64,000 bases of DNA from Bin87 sp965261195 (GCA_965261195.1 OZ253455.1:124001-188000); one strand, 5' to 3'; positions 8,633-18,101 are shown, counted from the stretch's first letter. Made by a program: numbers and translations. The notes: generated from the letters alone by a model not told the origin.

Positions 8633-9022
8633 CTGGCAGCTGGCGATCTGGCCCAACGCCCCGCAGTACTGCCTGGCCACTCCCACCGACTTCACCCCCT
8701 GCTTGGGAAAATCGCTGCCGTCCAGCACCCACACCCCCTGGGGATCATCCAATCGCGAACCCAGATACTCCTGCAACCGGTCTATGACTGCGTCGTCGTC
8801 CCAAGGAGACTCGGCGAGAAACCGCTGTAACGCCCGTGGCGACGCCGGAACCGTTTCCGACAAATTCTCAGCGTTGCGCCGCTCTTCCGATTGCACCAGC
8901 AAGGCCTGTAGATAATGGCGGCTGTGCTCCCGGGCCTCCCTACGACCAAAGTCTGGCGCAAAGTAGTCGTGAAAACCCTGGAAGGCTTCGGACACCCGTT
9001 CCAACGCCACCGCATCCATCAC
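8621..9022 (-). pseudogene. IS701-family transposase, N-terminal fragment
   Basis: About 130 residues matching the start of IS701 (DDE_5-type) transposases: FHDYFAPDFGRREAREHSR, SPRALQRFLAESPWDDDAV and VLDGSDFPKQGVKSVGVARQ, the last including the first catalytic Asp. After IASCQVG the frame leaves the family and enters antisense-matched IS66 DNA at 8621-8632. The remaining two thirds of the gene, including the other catalytic residues, are absent. Confidence 0.8.
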
Positions 9023-9064
9023 CCTGCCCCACCTCCCGATGCCTTCGCTATCTTGCCGATTATC

Positions 9065-9139
9065 CTACCATGCCAACCGTCGTTGTAATACTAGGCCGAG
9101 GGTGATGACGATGACGGCGGCGGCTATCGCAGTTTCCAT
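9065..9139 (-). CDS. Small hydrophobic peptide (24 aa)
   Basis: A 24-residue frame, METAIAAAVIVITLGLVLQR then RLAW, forming one short transmembrane helix with a positively charged end. AGGAGAG lies 2-4 bp before the ATG, a strong ribosome binding site for so small a frame. It follows the sigma factor gene on the same strand by about 50 bp. Function unknown; chance occurrence cannot be excluded. Confidence 0.4.
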   Translation of the reverse strand: METAIAAAVIVITLGLVLQRRLAW

Positions 9140-9190
9140 GTCTCTCCTGTTGGTCCGATCGTGTGTTCGGCTGATGGCTGGCGTATTGGT

Positions 9191-10339
9191 TCAGATGTAG
9201 TCGGCGAGCGCGAACTTGGCGGCGTGTCTGAAACGCCGTAGGGCTTCCATCTCGATGCGGCGGACGGCGCTGTCCCGGATGCCGAAACTGCGTGCAACCT
9301 CGTACTGGCTATAGGGTCGTGGATAGTTGATGCCGAAACGCATGGCGAGTATGGTCCGCTCGGTGTCGTCGAGCTCGGTGTCCATGATCTGGTGGACCAG
9401 ATTCTTGAGGTCGTTGACCTCGGCCTGGACCTCTGGGTTGACCGCTGGGTTGGTGTCGACAAGAGATAGCAGGAGGTGGGTGGATGGGGAACGGTCGGCG
9501 GTTTCCAGGCTGGCCTCGAGGGATATGGTGGTGGGAACGGGGTTTTCCAGCGGGGCGTTGGGATGCTCCTGGCGGGCCCGGTTGCGGACCTGGTGGGTGA
9601 GTTCAGGCTCGTATATCGCGTATCCCTGCTTGAGGCTGGCCCGGCTGACGGTGCTGGCAACGTAGTAGGTGGCGTACGAGCTGAAACGGTTCTGGCGACG
9701 GTGGTCGAATTTCTCCATCGCCTTGATTAGTCCGAGGCGCGCTTCCTGTTGCCGGTCGTCACGGTGCATGTCTCCGTACTGCCGGTCGTGGCCGGCAATG
9801 CGGTTCACGAGGGGCTGGTAGGCGACGATGACGGCTTCCTCGCTTGCTTTACCGGCCGCGATGATTGAGTGGTAGTGATGATTGATCTCGCTCTGGTGGG
9901 GCTGGAGGAGGTGGCTGACGTTGCGCTTGTTGCGGAAAAGGCGTGCCAGGTCGTCGAAGGTGCCGGCGTCCTGGGCTACGGCGGGGGCGATGCAGTAGCG
10001 GAACAAGGATAGGCGGGAGACGAGCTCTGGGTCTGTGTCGGGCGCGCCGGCCTTCTGGACAGATCGGCACGTATTCTGGCTGATGAAGCCGTCGATGAGG
10101 GTGGGGAGGCGTGGGTTGTCTCGGAAGTCCTGGATGCTGAGGGGGTTGCTCTGAGGGCCGGCCGTCAACAGGAGTGCCTGGGCGGCGGCCCGGTGTCGGG
10201 TGAGGGCGTTGAGAGCGGTGATGTGCAGGACCGTGGCTGGGTCCGTGTTCGGTATGCGGCGGGAGATTACTTCTTTCTGTGCTAGTCGAGCTATCGAGAT
10301 GTTGAGGAAGTGGGCCTGTTCTTGGTCAAACGTAATCAT
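9191..10339 (-). CDS. Sigma-70-family RNA polymerase sigma factor of the accessory region
   Basis: About 382 residues. The middle holds a region-2 helix block (RQQEARLGLIKAMEKFDHRR then FSSYATYYVASTVSRA, around residues 215-250), which binds the -10 element and the polymerase clamp. The end holds region 4 (DTERTILAMRFGINYPRPYS then QYEVARSFGIRDSAVRRIE), the helix-turn-helix for the -35 element. The ~150 residues before region 2 resemble no standard sigma region. The frame is open further upstream, but the ATG at 10339 (MITFDQEQ) is the first in the coherent part; no clear ribosome binding site helps. It is divergent from the secretion-like gene run at 10.5-23.4 kb, so it may be the dedicated regulator of that element. 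Confidence 0.8.
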   Translation of the reverse strand: MITFDQEQAHFLNISIARLAQKEVISRRIPNTDPATVLHITALNALTRHRAAAQALLLTAGPQSNPLSIQDFRDNPRLPTLIDGFISQNTCRSVQKAGAPDTDPELVSRLSLFRYCIAPAVAQDAGTFDDLARLFRNKRNVSHLLQPHQSEINHHYHSIIAAGKASEEAVIVAYQPLVNRIAGHDRQYGDMHRDDRQQEARLGLIKAMEKFDHRRQNRFSSYATYYVASTVSRASLKQGYAIYEPELTHQVRNRARQEHPNAPLENPVPTTISLEASLETADRSPSTHLLLSLVDTNPAVNPEVQAEVNDLKNLVHQIMDTELDDTERTILAMRFGINYPRPYSQYEVARSFGIRDSAVRRIEMEALRRFRHAAKFALADYI

Positions 10340-10496
10340 GTGGGGCCACCGGCCGTCTTGATGTCGCGCAGTGATCGATGCGCGCATGGTTATGTTGTGT
10401 GGACGGTCGGGACGGGTTGCGCGCGGGTGGCTGTTATCTATTTCCTGTAACCGGGTCAGAGGCTCCAAACATGGCTGGCTAAACGGTGGAATGGGT

Positions 10497-11156
10497 ATGA
10501 CAACTAAGCGCGGGCGAACAGTTCTTAAGCGGAGGGCTGCGGTGTGGCTGCTGGCGCTGTGTGTGGCGGCTGGGATGGGATGCGGAGGTGGCGGGGAGTC
10601 GGGCGATGACGTGGTGATTGATTTCGACATCGGTTCAGTTGACGGCGTCAGCGATGCGGAGGTGCTGAGCATGACGAGGGACCAGCTGACGTCTGTGGGG
10701 TTCCTCGCGGATTGGTTGACTCTGGTGGAGGCTTTTGAGGCGCACGGCGCGGTGATGTCGACCCTGGGGGATGTCAGTCCGGAGACGGTGAACCTGGGCT
10801 GGGTGCGGCGTGTACACGACTCGAGCGAAAGGGCCCAGGTCTTCCACGGGGAGGGTCTGCGGTTGGCAATTCCGGCGGATGCCCCGGCGGATTACGAGTC
10901 GATCTATGGGGTGTACATCGCGGGAGTGGAAGCCTTCGGGTTCGCGAGTGCGCGTCTGCTGGAAGCGGCGTTGATCCTGGGGCCGACGGGTCGGGCGTTT
11001 GACGACATGGAGCCCCTGGATCAGTTGTCGTTCCGGTCCAGCCTAAAACAGTTCGGCATCTACCGGGACGATGCGATGGCTCTGATGGAAAAGGTTAATG
11101 AGATGTTGACGCCGGCCATCGACGCGGCGCGGGTCGACGCCGAGGGAATGCGATAG
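10497..11156 (+). CDS. Predicted lipoprotein, unknown function
   Basis: About 219 residues starting MTTKRGRTVLKRRAAVWLLA, a basic n-region and hydrophobic core followed by a lipobox ending in AAGMGC, then a glycine/acid-rich linker. The rest is acidic and probably helical with no recognised domain. GGTGGA lies 6 bp before the ATG at 10497; an ATG at 10491 is the alternative. It is the first gene of a plus-strand run that leads to type IV secretion-like genes, 10 bp before the next gene, so an envelope-associated role in that apparatus is likely but unproven. Confidence 0.65.
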   Translation: MTTKRGRTVLKRRAAVWLLALCVAAGMGCGGGGESGDDVVIDFDIGSVDGVSDAEVLSMTRDQLTSVGFLADWLTLVEAFEAHGAVMSTLGDVSPETVNLGWVRRVHDSSERAQVFHGEGLRLAIPADAPADYESIYGVYIAGVEAFGFASARLLEAALILGPTGRAFDDMEPLDQLSFRSSLKQFGIYRDDAMALMEKVNEMLTPAIDAARVDAEGMR

Positions 11157-11166
11157 GTGGGCGTTT

Positions 11167-12255
11167 ATGTTCAACGTTAACGAGGAAGTCTTGGGCGGGG
11201 ATGAGAACGTCGTCGAGGAATCGGTTGGTGAGGAAACCGAGGCTCCGGTTGGTGACGAGGAAGAGGAAGAAGAGTATCTGTACGAGACGGAGGGTCCGTG
11301 GTGGCGCGAGCGTCGGTTCCTGTTCATTGCGGGCGGGTTCGTGGCGGTCTTGGTGGTGCTGGTAGCGGCCGTGCTGATCCTGTCGGGTGGCGACGACGCG
11401 GAAACAGCCTCTGAACTGGACAACGTAGAAGCGGTGGGTGGGATCGAGTTCGACGTGGAGGAATTGGATCCCGCGGCTGCCGTGGGGGACGTGGCGTCCT
11501 TGGGCGATGCTATCTCTGCTCTGGACGAGCTGGACCGGGTCGCCTTGCTGCGGGCGTTGGGGTTTAGCGAAGAAGCGGCTGAATCGGTGGGTAGGCCGGA
11601 TCGTCCTTGGCGTTTGAATGACGATGCGGCGGACGTTCCGACGGACCTGAGACCGTGGGAGCGCTATGCGATGACCAGTGGGGCGATGTCGGGACTGGAG
11701 TCCGAAGGTGGGATGACGTTGGGCCTGGTGGCGCAGGACGTGCTCGCTTCGCTGGGGCCGGCCGTGTGGCCGATGGTGCAAGCGGACCAGACGCTGCGGC
11801 GGATCTTCACGCAGTCGCTGGTGGACTGGGACTACTGGGGCACTCAGGACGACCTGTTGGTGTTGGAGACCTATCTCGATGCAGCGGCGGAGGCTTCGCT
11901 GGACGTGGAGAAACGGGTGTCGGACGCGGATTTCGGCCTGTCGGCGCAGACCAGGCGTTACGTGCGGGATACGCTGCAGGGTTTGGAACCCCTGCTCCGC
12001 GGGCGGGACATCGCGGTGGAGTTGAACGAGGCGTTCGCGGACGGCCGGGGTTGGGACACTCTGGAGCCGTCGGAGCGCAGCCGGCTGGGTCGGTTGGCGG
12101 GTCAGGAAATCTTCGAGTCGCTGTCTGAGTTCGACCGGGTGATGATGTCGTACGGTTGCTCGGTGTGCGGTGAGCTGTACCGGAGCCCTCCTGACGGCGC
12201 GCCAAGCTCTGCCGTGCCGGCGAATGGCGAGGGGGCGGGCGATGTCCGCGTCTGA
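11167..12255 (+). CDS. Single-pass membrane protein with acidic N-terminus
   Basis: 362 residues. The first ~45 residues are very acidic (runs of Glu), followed by WWRERR and one strong membrane helix (FLFIAGGFVAVLVVLVAAVL, about residues 52-71), then a ~290-residue domain rich in Asp, Glu and Leu with a CSVCGELY cysteine pair near the end. The charge pattern suggests the N-terminus is cytoplasmic and the large part outside. The family is not recognised. The layout (short cytoplasmic tail, one helix, large outer domain) resembles bitopic T4SS scaffold proteins such as VirB8 or VirB10, but I see no sequence motif for either. It overlaps the next gene by 14 bp. Confidence 0.65.
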   Translation: MFNVNEEVLGGDENVVEESVGEETEAPVGDEEEEEEYLYETEGPWWRERRFLFIAGGFVAVLVVLVAAVLILSGGDDAETASELDNVEAVGGIEFDVEELDPAAAVGDVASLGDAISALDELDRVALLRALGFSEEAAESVGRPDRPWRLNDDAADVPTDLRPWERYAMTSGAMSGLESEGGMTLGLVAQDVLASLGPAVWPMVQADQTLRRIFTQSLVDWDYWGTQDDLLVLETYLDAAAEASLDVEKRVSDADFGLSAQTRRYVRDTLQGLEPLLRGRDIAVELNEAFADGRGWDTLEPSERSRLGRLAGQEIFESLSEFDRVMMSYGCSVCGELYRSPPDGAPSSAVPANGEGAGDVRV

Positions 12256-13222
12256 GTCGACCAGGAACTGGACGGCGCCGGCACCGCGGCGGAAGGGTCG
12301 TGGCATCCGTTTGGCGCGGCGGTTCTGGTGGATCTGGCTGCTGGGCGTGCCGGCCGGGATGCTCATACTTTTGGATTGGTCGTCGGGCGGGGAGACTGGA
12401 CCGGAGGCGGTTCAGAGGGCGCTGGGCGGCAGCCGGCCGGCGTCGTTGGCGACCGCGGTGGCGGAACGTCGGGCTTGGGCTTGGGATGAGGACGTGTCCG
12501 TCGACGTGGAGCAGAACGGTGGTGTCGTCGGCGGGGGAGTGGTGGGGGGCGGCAGACTGGCGCCGGGCACGGAGGTGGCGATCGAGGCGGTGGCGCCGGG
12601 CGTGCTGCGTTTATCGACTCCGGGCAACTTGGAAGCGTGGCGTTTCGCGCCGTCGATGGCGGCTGGGGATCATTCTCTGGGGCCGGTGGACCGGATCACG
12701 TGGTACCGGGAGCAGAGCTCGTACCTGCAGGGCGCGGTCGATGAGGTGTTCGGGCTGCTGGGCCTGGGGCTGTACAAGGAGCCGTCGGAATGGGACGCGG
12801 CCTGGAGTTCTGCCGTTCGGGACACGGCGGGGGCGTTGCGGGACGTGTACGCCGGCGGCCAGGAATCGGGCTGGCAGCTGGCGTTGCAGCGGTGGGACTG
12901 CTGGGAGGAATTGGATGCCGACCTGCATCAGGGCTTGTCGCCGGGCTGTCCAACGGCCGCTGAATGGCGGCGTTTGTCTCAGACGTGGCGGCAGTTGGGG
13001 CAGGTGAACGAGATCCTGTGGCAGATGGGGGTGACGGGCGCTCTGTACGAGCCTGACGGTCCTTGGCGGACGGTGCGTGCGGAGGGTTTGCTGGTGCTGA
13101 CACTCCGCCTGGACCGGCAGGTGGAGGCGTTCGAGAGGTCCCGGCGGGATCTGCTGAACTCCAGGGATCAATACGGGCATTCGGTTCATGTCACTATGCC
13201 GGAATTTTGGAGGGGACCGTGA
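12242..13222 (+). CDS. Single-pass membrane protein, unknown function
   Basis: 326 residues from an ATG at 12242 inside the end of the previous gene. A basic stretch (RRKGRGIRLARR) precedes one membrane helix (FWWIWLLGVPAGMLILLDW, about residues 26-44). The outer domain contains many Trp residues and a Gly-rich turn (GGVVGGGVVGGG). No family recognised. Its stop overlaps the GTG start of the next gene (GTGA), so the two are probably translationally coupled. Confidence 0.65.
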   Translation: MSASESTRNWTAPAPRRKGRGIRLARRFWWIWLLGVPAGMLILLDWSSGGETGPEAVQRALGGSRPASLATAVAERRAWAWDEDVSVDVEQNGGVVGGGVVGGGRLAPGTEVAIEAVAPGVLRLSTPGNLEAWRFAPSMAAGDHSLGPVDRITWYREQSSYLQGAVDEVFGLLGLGLYKEPSEWDAAWSSAVRDTAGALRDVYAGGQESGWQLALQRWDCWEELDADLHQGLSPGCPTAAEWRRLSQTWRQLGQVNEILWQMGVTGALYEPDGPWRTVRAEGLLVLTLRLDRQVEAFERSRRDLLNSRDQYGHSVHVTMPEFWRGP

Positions 13223-14004
13223 TCAGGATTTTGATGTTGGTTTTGGTTGTGAGCTTGGCCGCTGTTGGCTGCGACCTGCTGGGTGGTGGGTCTCCCGACG
13301 GCGAATCGGTCGGAGCGCCGGGGTTGTCGCCGACGTCCGTCATCCCGGGGCCGCGCGGAGTGGAAGCGACTCGTGAGGCGACGGAACGGGAGGCGAGGCG
13401 GCAGGCGGACGCGGCTCGCCTGGCAAGTTCGGAAGTGACGGGAGGGGCGGCTCCGTCGGGTGTTACCGGGGGGGTGAGACAAGCGACGGCGCGGGCTACC
13501 TTGGGGAACACGTTGTCCGGGGAGAGCCGGGACGGGCCGGGCGCTGACTCCGAGTCGTGGAGCGCCTGGTGGTATCGGCCCGGTCACGGGGACTTCACGG
13601 CGGCTGAGGTGTATGCCGGGCACGTGAACGGAGAACTGTTCCCCGTCAATGCGGAGTGCGTCGGGGAGGCGGTTCATCCCTGGCGGGCGGATAACGCCTA
13701 TCTGTACTACGGGCTCTACGAATCGGTGTCGCAGTTGCGCCGGGACTGGGACATGACCTGGGAGGAGTTTCAGGTGGCGTCGCAGGACCGGCTGGCGTGG
13801 GAGCTGCTGCCGGATGCTGGCCTGCGAGTGCGGATGTGGGTGGATTTCGCCGTCATGGAACCCGAGGGGGAAGGCTTCTACGTGCTGGGCGCCACGGCGT
13901 CGGGTCGGCGCATGAAGGTAGAGACCACGTCTGGGCAGGAGGTTGAATGTCCGCACTGGTCGGGTCTCGAACGCTCCAGCGTGATATTGGTGAGGCTTGA
14001 CTGA
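13219..14004 (+). CDS. Predicted lipoprotein, unknown function
   Basis: 261 residues from a GTG start chosen because GGAGGGG lies just upstream and the overlap GTGA couples it to the preceding gene. MIRILMLVLVVSLAAVGC is a short signal peptide with lipobox AAVGC. A low-complexity, Glu/Arg/Ala-rich linker (residues ~50-110) leads to a domain with many Trp and Tyr residues (WSAWWYRPGHGDF, WRADNAYLYYGLYES). Not recognised. It ends at the first base of the next ATG. Confidence 0.65.
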   Translation: MIRILMLVLVVSLAAVGCDLLGGGSPDGESVGAPGLSPTSVIPGPRGVEATREATEREARRQADAARLASSEVTGGAAPSGVTGGVRQATARATLGNTLSGESRDGPGADSESWSAWWYRPGHGDFTAAEVYAGHVNGELFPVNAECVGEAVHPWRADNAYLYYGLYESVSQLRRDWDMTWEEFQVASQDRLAWELLPDAGLRVRMWVDFAVMEPEGEGFYVLGATASGRRMKVETTSGQEVECPHWSGLERSSVILVRLD

Positions 14005-14570
14005 TGGGCATCGCTGGTTGGGTGAAGGGTAGGTTGCGACGTCGGTCCGAGACGTGGCTGCTCGCTGCGTGGGCACTCCTGTGCGTGGGGGTCATGGTTG
14101 GCGGCGTCATGCTGTTGGAACCCTCGCCGGTATACGCCGGTGGGGACCGTTTGCTGTCGGAGTGCTGGCGCAGCGATGGTGGCGGCGCTGGCTTCACTAC
14201 TGAGCGGGCTGTGACGCTGGGGCCGACGGAGCAACAGAAGCGTCAGATGGGTTACGGCTGGCTGCCGCTGGACGTCAGGCCGACGGGTGGGTCGCTGGTG
14301 GACGAGTTCTTTTTTCACCGCGAGCACGGCGGGGGGTTTTTGGTGAACAAAAACCCGGATAGCCGGATGGCGGCGGAGGTAAAGGCGGAATGGGGCGCGG
14401 AGTCCGAGGCTGACGCGGTGCTGGACCAGTTGAAGGTGGCGCAGTACGAGGCTGGGCTCGGCGCGAAGGCGGGGGAGGGGGTGGTGGACGAAGACCCAGC
14501 CTGGGGCGGCGGGTCTTCAGGACCAGGTGATGACGGGTGTGGTGCAGGGGGAGACGGTGTTGATTACTAA
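14004..14570 (+). CDS. Exported protein, probably the N-terminal piece of the next gene
   Basis: 188 residues. A signal sequence (RRRSETWLLAAWALLCVG to about SPVYA) is followed by a mixed region with one early Cys. From about residue 165 the frame becomes Gly/Asp-only (GGGSSGPGDDGCGAGGDG) and ends soon after. The next frame, beginning 14527, lacks a signal peptide although its long first half looks extracellular, and a +1 shift near 14470-14520 (among runs of G) would join the two into one protein of about 1,320 residues. I infer a frameshift, either real or a base-calling error; as written the gene stands alone. Confidence 0.55.
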   Translation: MGIAGWVKGRLRRRSETWLLAAWALLCVGVMVGGVMLLEPSPVYAGGDRLLSECWRSDGGGAGFTTERAVTLGPTEQQKRQMGYGWLPLDVRPTGGSLVDEFFFHREHGGGFLVNKNPDSRMAAEVKAEWGAESEADAVLDQLKVAQYEAGLGAKAGEGVVDEDPAWGGGSSGPGDDGCGAGGDGVDY

Positions 14571-17500
14571 GAATGTCAACTGTGACTCGCATGGAAACTG
14601 CACTGAACGTATTTCCACCAGCAAGATACCGATGACTTACGACTACAGCGGTGTCAGTGTGCAGTTGAAGCATGGTGGCGGGAGTGTGGACCCGGCGTTT
14701 CAGGGCGAGGAAGGCGGGCCCTACACGATCACGGAGGGGAATCCGGAAAACGAGCAGGTGAAGTTCACGGAAGCGGTGGACGACGCTGGGGAGTCTGGTG
14801 GCAATGCACGGCTGGAAACGCTGACGGCGGATCGAGCGGTGAATACTGCGGGTGACGTCGTGAGGGTGACGATCGACTTGGAGGCGCGTCACCGGCAGGA
14901 CGTGGAGCATGACGGCAGGGTGTGGCCGTTGTTCGGTAGGGCACGAGTCGGACAAGTTGCGGGGCTGTTGCCTAAACAGTCTTTCCTGTGGGATTCGGGT
15001 GTTGGCGCCAACGTGGATTTCGGTCGGTACGGAAACGGTGGGGTGCTGGATTATACGCCTGGCAGACCGGCGGGAGTGGGCCAGCCTGCTACGGCGGGGA
15101 GGTTCACCGTGAACCCGAGCGCGCCGGGTCTTTTGACGGGTGGCGAGGTGCGGTGGCCGGTGTACCTGTCAGATATGGCTTGGTACCTGTATGAGGTTCC
15201 CCACGTGCCGCAGGAATTTTATTGGGCCCAGAACTACGAAGATTTGTACAACGCTCTGGCTGGGGACGTCAACCCCAGTCTGGTGTTCCAGGCAAATACG
15301 GACATCGATGAACTGATACAGCCTGAGAACGGGATCACGTGGGATCCGGAACTCGACAAGGAGGATGGTGTAGTCGATTACTCGAAGTCCGATCTGGAAT
15401 TCAACGGGACGGTGATCATGCCCTTCTCGGGGGATCGTTATTGGCCGGAAGGCGGCGCTCGGTTGGTGAAAGCTGGAGTTGTGTCGCCGGACGATGGCGA
15501 GATGGACGCGTCGAACCTGGGCATGAACACGTTTTTCCAGTTCGACATTGTTGAGCACCAGGCTCATGGTCAGATGCCTCGGGGTGGTGAGGCAGCGTTG
15601 GGGATTGGACCGCAGCGGCATCACTGGTGGAACCTGACCGACGCCGAGGTGGGATGGCCTAACGAGCAGCTGGACCCTGGGGAAACCCACGTTTTGGTGG
15701 TGACGTTCTATGAGGGGGTGGTCCGGGACGGTGACAAACTGAAGCTGGAGGCCGCGGACGGGGATAGACTGGGTCGCCTGGTCGTTGCTTCGTATCGGCG
15801 CGTGGTGTGCCGAGTGGTGGTAGCGCCTTTGGGTGTCGGATTTGGGTCGGACAGCGAGTCGGGCTTCTGGCGGCGTGCGGTCGGGCTGCTGGAGAGGCTG
15901 GTCGATACGCTGATTCATCTGCCGGCGGCGATCATGAGCGCGGGTGGGCAGTCGGTGATGGGGGGTCTGAACGGGGTGGTTTCGGCGGCTCAGAAGGCCG
16001 GCTGCGAGGCGGTGGGCCAATTAGACGGCGGGGGAGGCGGTGGCGGTGATGGCGGCGTATCGGCCGCGGGGCAGGCGGATTGCGAGGAGGCGATGGCGGA
16101 CCGCACGGTGTCGGACTGCGTTGACGGTGTGCCTGGGTCATGCCGCGAGCAGTTCGAGCCGGTCGTGACGCTTGTGCCGCTGGAGGTGTTTGCTGTCAGT
16201 GGCGCCAATGAGGGAGTGGTGACTCGGTTGGTGGACGTTCTGGACCTGGGCGGACACTTGCGGGACGCGGACCTGGCGTGCGCGGCGTTCCGGGGGCAGG
16301 CTACCGGGCCTGACGTGTGCTATGGGAACGAAGCGACTCCGGTCCTGGGCAGCGGGTCTGCGTCGTATGTGGGTGGTTGCGCGGATGACACCTGTGATTC
16401 GGTCGCCTCGGATCGGTTCCTTCCGGAGGTGACGATGAAGTGGAGTCCGGCCAACGTGTCCAGCTACAGCGATCACGACGGGTACATCGTGAGGGTGAGG
16501 ATCGACCCGGAGGCGGGGGATCTGGCCTATTACCGCAACCTGCGTGGCAACGACGAGTATCATCCGGCGAGCGCGCAGCTGGTCGGTGCGGGCTTGGAGC
16601 GCAAATTCTACCTGCCGCGTTTCTTGGATAAGGATACGGGCGGCGGGGGCACCGTTGATATTGGGGTTGGCGGGTTGAGGTTTGGCGCCGGGCGGGACGA
16701 ACCGCTCGTGAAGGACACCATCAACCTCACGAATCCAGATGGAACGGATCTGTTCGATCTGCAGAAACACGCCAGGGAACGTATGGTGCTGGCCGATGGG
16801 TTTGAACACGAGATAAGCGTGGCTCTGTACCGGGGTTCCTACGAGAACGACGGCGAGAACGGTCTCGACATTAGCCCGTTCTCGAAGCCAATAGTGATAG
16901 GAGGCAACGACCAGGCTTGCGAGTTACTGGACCTGCGGACCGGCAAGACGGATGAATTGATAGCGTTCTGGAACTCCCTGGAGTGCGCGGAGTCTCCGGC
17001 GGCGGGCGGGTTGACGGCGGTGGGGGAGGAGAGCCTGGAGCGGTTCCAGCAGTTCACGGGCACCGAGGTGTGCAAAGACATCCTGACGGGCACGCCGGCG
17101 CATCTGACGTACGAACTGCCGGCCGTGCGCGCTGGGTGGAAGATCGCGTGGATCATCTCGATGGCGCTGATTCCGGTCCTGTTGTTCTGGGAGGCTCTGC
17201 GGATGTCGTGGGGAGTGTGGTTGGGCGAAAATCAGATCTCGGGAGCGGTACGCAATCTGGCCCCGCGGCTATTGCTCGGCATAGTGCTGGCGGCGGGAAG
17301 TTTGCTGCTGTGCCAGCTGCTGATCATGTTCTGCGCACAGTTGACGTGCTACGTGGGCCAGGCGACGGACGTGACGCTGTGGGGCGTGATCGGATGGGCC
17401 TTCAAGGGGGTGTTCCAGAGCGGTTGGGGTGTCGCGGCTGCTGGAGCCGGAGGGGTGGGAGGCGCGTTGGGCGCTCTGTCGCTCGGGCTCGGCGGGGGTC

Positions 17501-17979
17501 CCGTTATCGCGGCAGCCATCGGGTTGGGCCTGTTCATGATTTTGGCGGTGGTGTTCTCCGTGGTGCTGCTGCTCATTTTGCAGATGACGGTTCGTATCCT
17601 GTTGATAGGGGTGCTGACGATGCTGGCGCCGGTGGCGTTGATCATGGTCCTGTCGCCGACGACCTCGGGTTGGGCCTGGCGGTGGATGTCCATGATGATC
17701 GGCACTCTGTTCATGCAGGTCGTGACCGTCATGGTGTTGTTCCTGGGCGTGGAACTGGCTCGGGGCTGGGCGGGCGGCGGCGGTGGCGGATTCGGTGCGA
17801 TCGTGATGAGCATGATGATGGCGTTCGTGGTGTTCTACGTGGCGACCAAGGTGCCGACCGTCATGAACTCGGTGCTGGGCTCGATGATGACCGGTGTCGT
17901 TACGGAAGTGCGGCGTTCGGTGCAGGCTGGCGCGATGGTCCGCCTGGCTTCGCAGGCGGGTCGCTTCCGGTCTCGGTAG
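14527..17979 (+). CDS. VirB6/TrbL-like polytopic membrane protein with a large extracellular region
   Basis: 1150 residues. Residues 1-860 are hydrophilic, with several Cys and Gly-rich segments (QLDGGGGGGGDGGVSAAGQ), and look secreted. Residues ~870-1130 hold about six to seven membrane helices, including KIAWIISMALIPVLLFWEAL, RILLIGVLTMLAPVALIMVL and FVVFYVATKVPTVMNSVL. This layout and the helix block resemble VirB6/TrbL channel subunits of type IV secretion systems. It is followed by VirB2-, VirB3- and VirB4-like genes, which supports the call. The ATG at 14527 lies inside the end of the preceding frame; the true N-terminus is probably encoded there (see 14004-14570). Confidence 0.7.
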   Translation: MMTGVVQGETVLITKNVNCDSHGNCTERISTSKIPMTYDYSGVSVQLKHGGGSVDPAFQGEEGGPYTITEGNPENEQVKFTEAVDDAGESGGNARLETLTADRAVNTAGDVVRVTIDLEARHRQDVEHDGRVWPLFGRARVGQVAGLLPKQSFLWDSGVGANVDFGRYGNGGVLDYTPGRPAGVGQPATAGRFTVNPSAPGLLTGGEVRWPVYLSDMAWYLYEVPHVPQEFYWAQNYEDLYNALAGDVNPSLVFQANTDIDELIQPENGITWDPELDKEDGVVDYSKSDLEFNGTVIMPFSGDRYWPEGGARLVKAGVVSPDDGEMDASNLGMNTFFQFDIVEHQAHGQMPRGGEAALGIGPQRHHWWNLTDAEVGWPNEQLDPGETHVLVVTFYEGVVRDGDKLKLEAADGDRLGRLVVASYRRVVCRVVVAPLGVGFGSDSESGFWRRAVGLLERLVDTLIHLPAAIMSAGGQSVMGGLNGVVSAAQKAGCEAVGQLDGGGGGGGDGGVSAAGQADCEEAMADRTVSDCVDGVPGSCREQFEPVVTLVPLEVFAVSGANEGVVTRLVDVLDLGGHLRDADLACAAFRGQATGPDVCYGNEATPVLGSGSASYVGGCADDTCDSVASDRFLPEVTMKWSPANVSSYSDHDGYIVRVRIDPEAGDLAYYRNLRGNDEYHPASAQLVGAGLERKFYLPRFLDKDTGGGGTVDIGVGGLRFGAGRDEPLVKDTINLTNPDGTDLFDLQKHARERMVLADGFEHEISVALYRGSYENDGENGLDISPFSKPIVIGGNDQACELLDLRTGKTDELIAFWNSLECAESPAAGGLTAVGEESLERFQQFTGTEVCKDILTGTPAHLTYELPAVRAGWKIAWIISMALIPVLLFWEALRMSWGVWLGENQISGAVRNLAPRLLLGIVLAAGSLLLCQLLIMFCAQLTCYVGQATDVTLWGVIGWAFKGVFQSGWGVAAAGAGGVGGALGALSLGLGGGPVIAAAIGLGLFMILAVVFSVVLLLILQMTVRILLIGVLTMLAPVALIMVLSPTTSGWAWRWMSMMIGTLFMQVVTVMVLFLGVELARGWAGGGGGGFGAIVMSMMMAFVVFYVATKVPTVMNSVLGSMMTGVVTEVRRSVQAGAMVRLASQAGRFRSR

Positions 17980-18101
17980 TCCGGGCTATAGGCGATGCTG
18001 ACAGGGGACGGTTGCAAGCGTTTTAGCTGTTATCTGCTGATTGTCGGGAAGTTTCCCGTTTAGTTTGACGATCACTCGCTGTGCGGGTTGGAGTATTCGA
18101 T

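Noticed and set aside
11095..12366. A 423-codon open frame opposite the secretion-like genes
   Set aside because: Antisense to two coherent membrane-protein genes that show signal or membrane segments; it is Arg/His/Pro-rich, typical for shadow frames.
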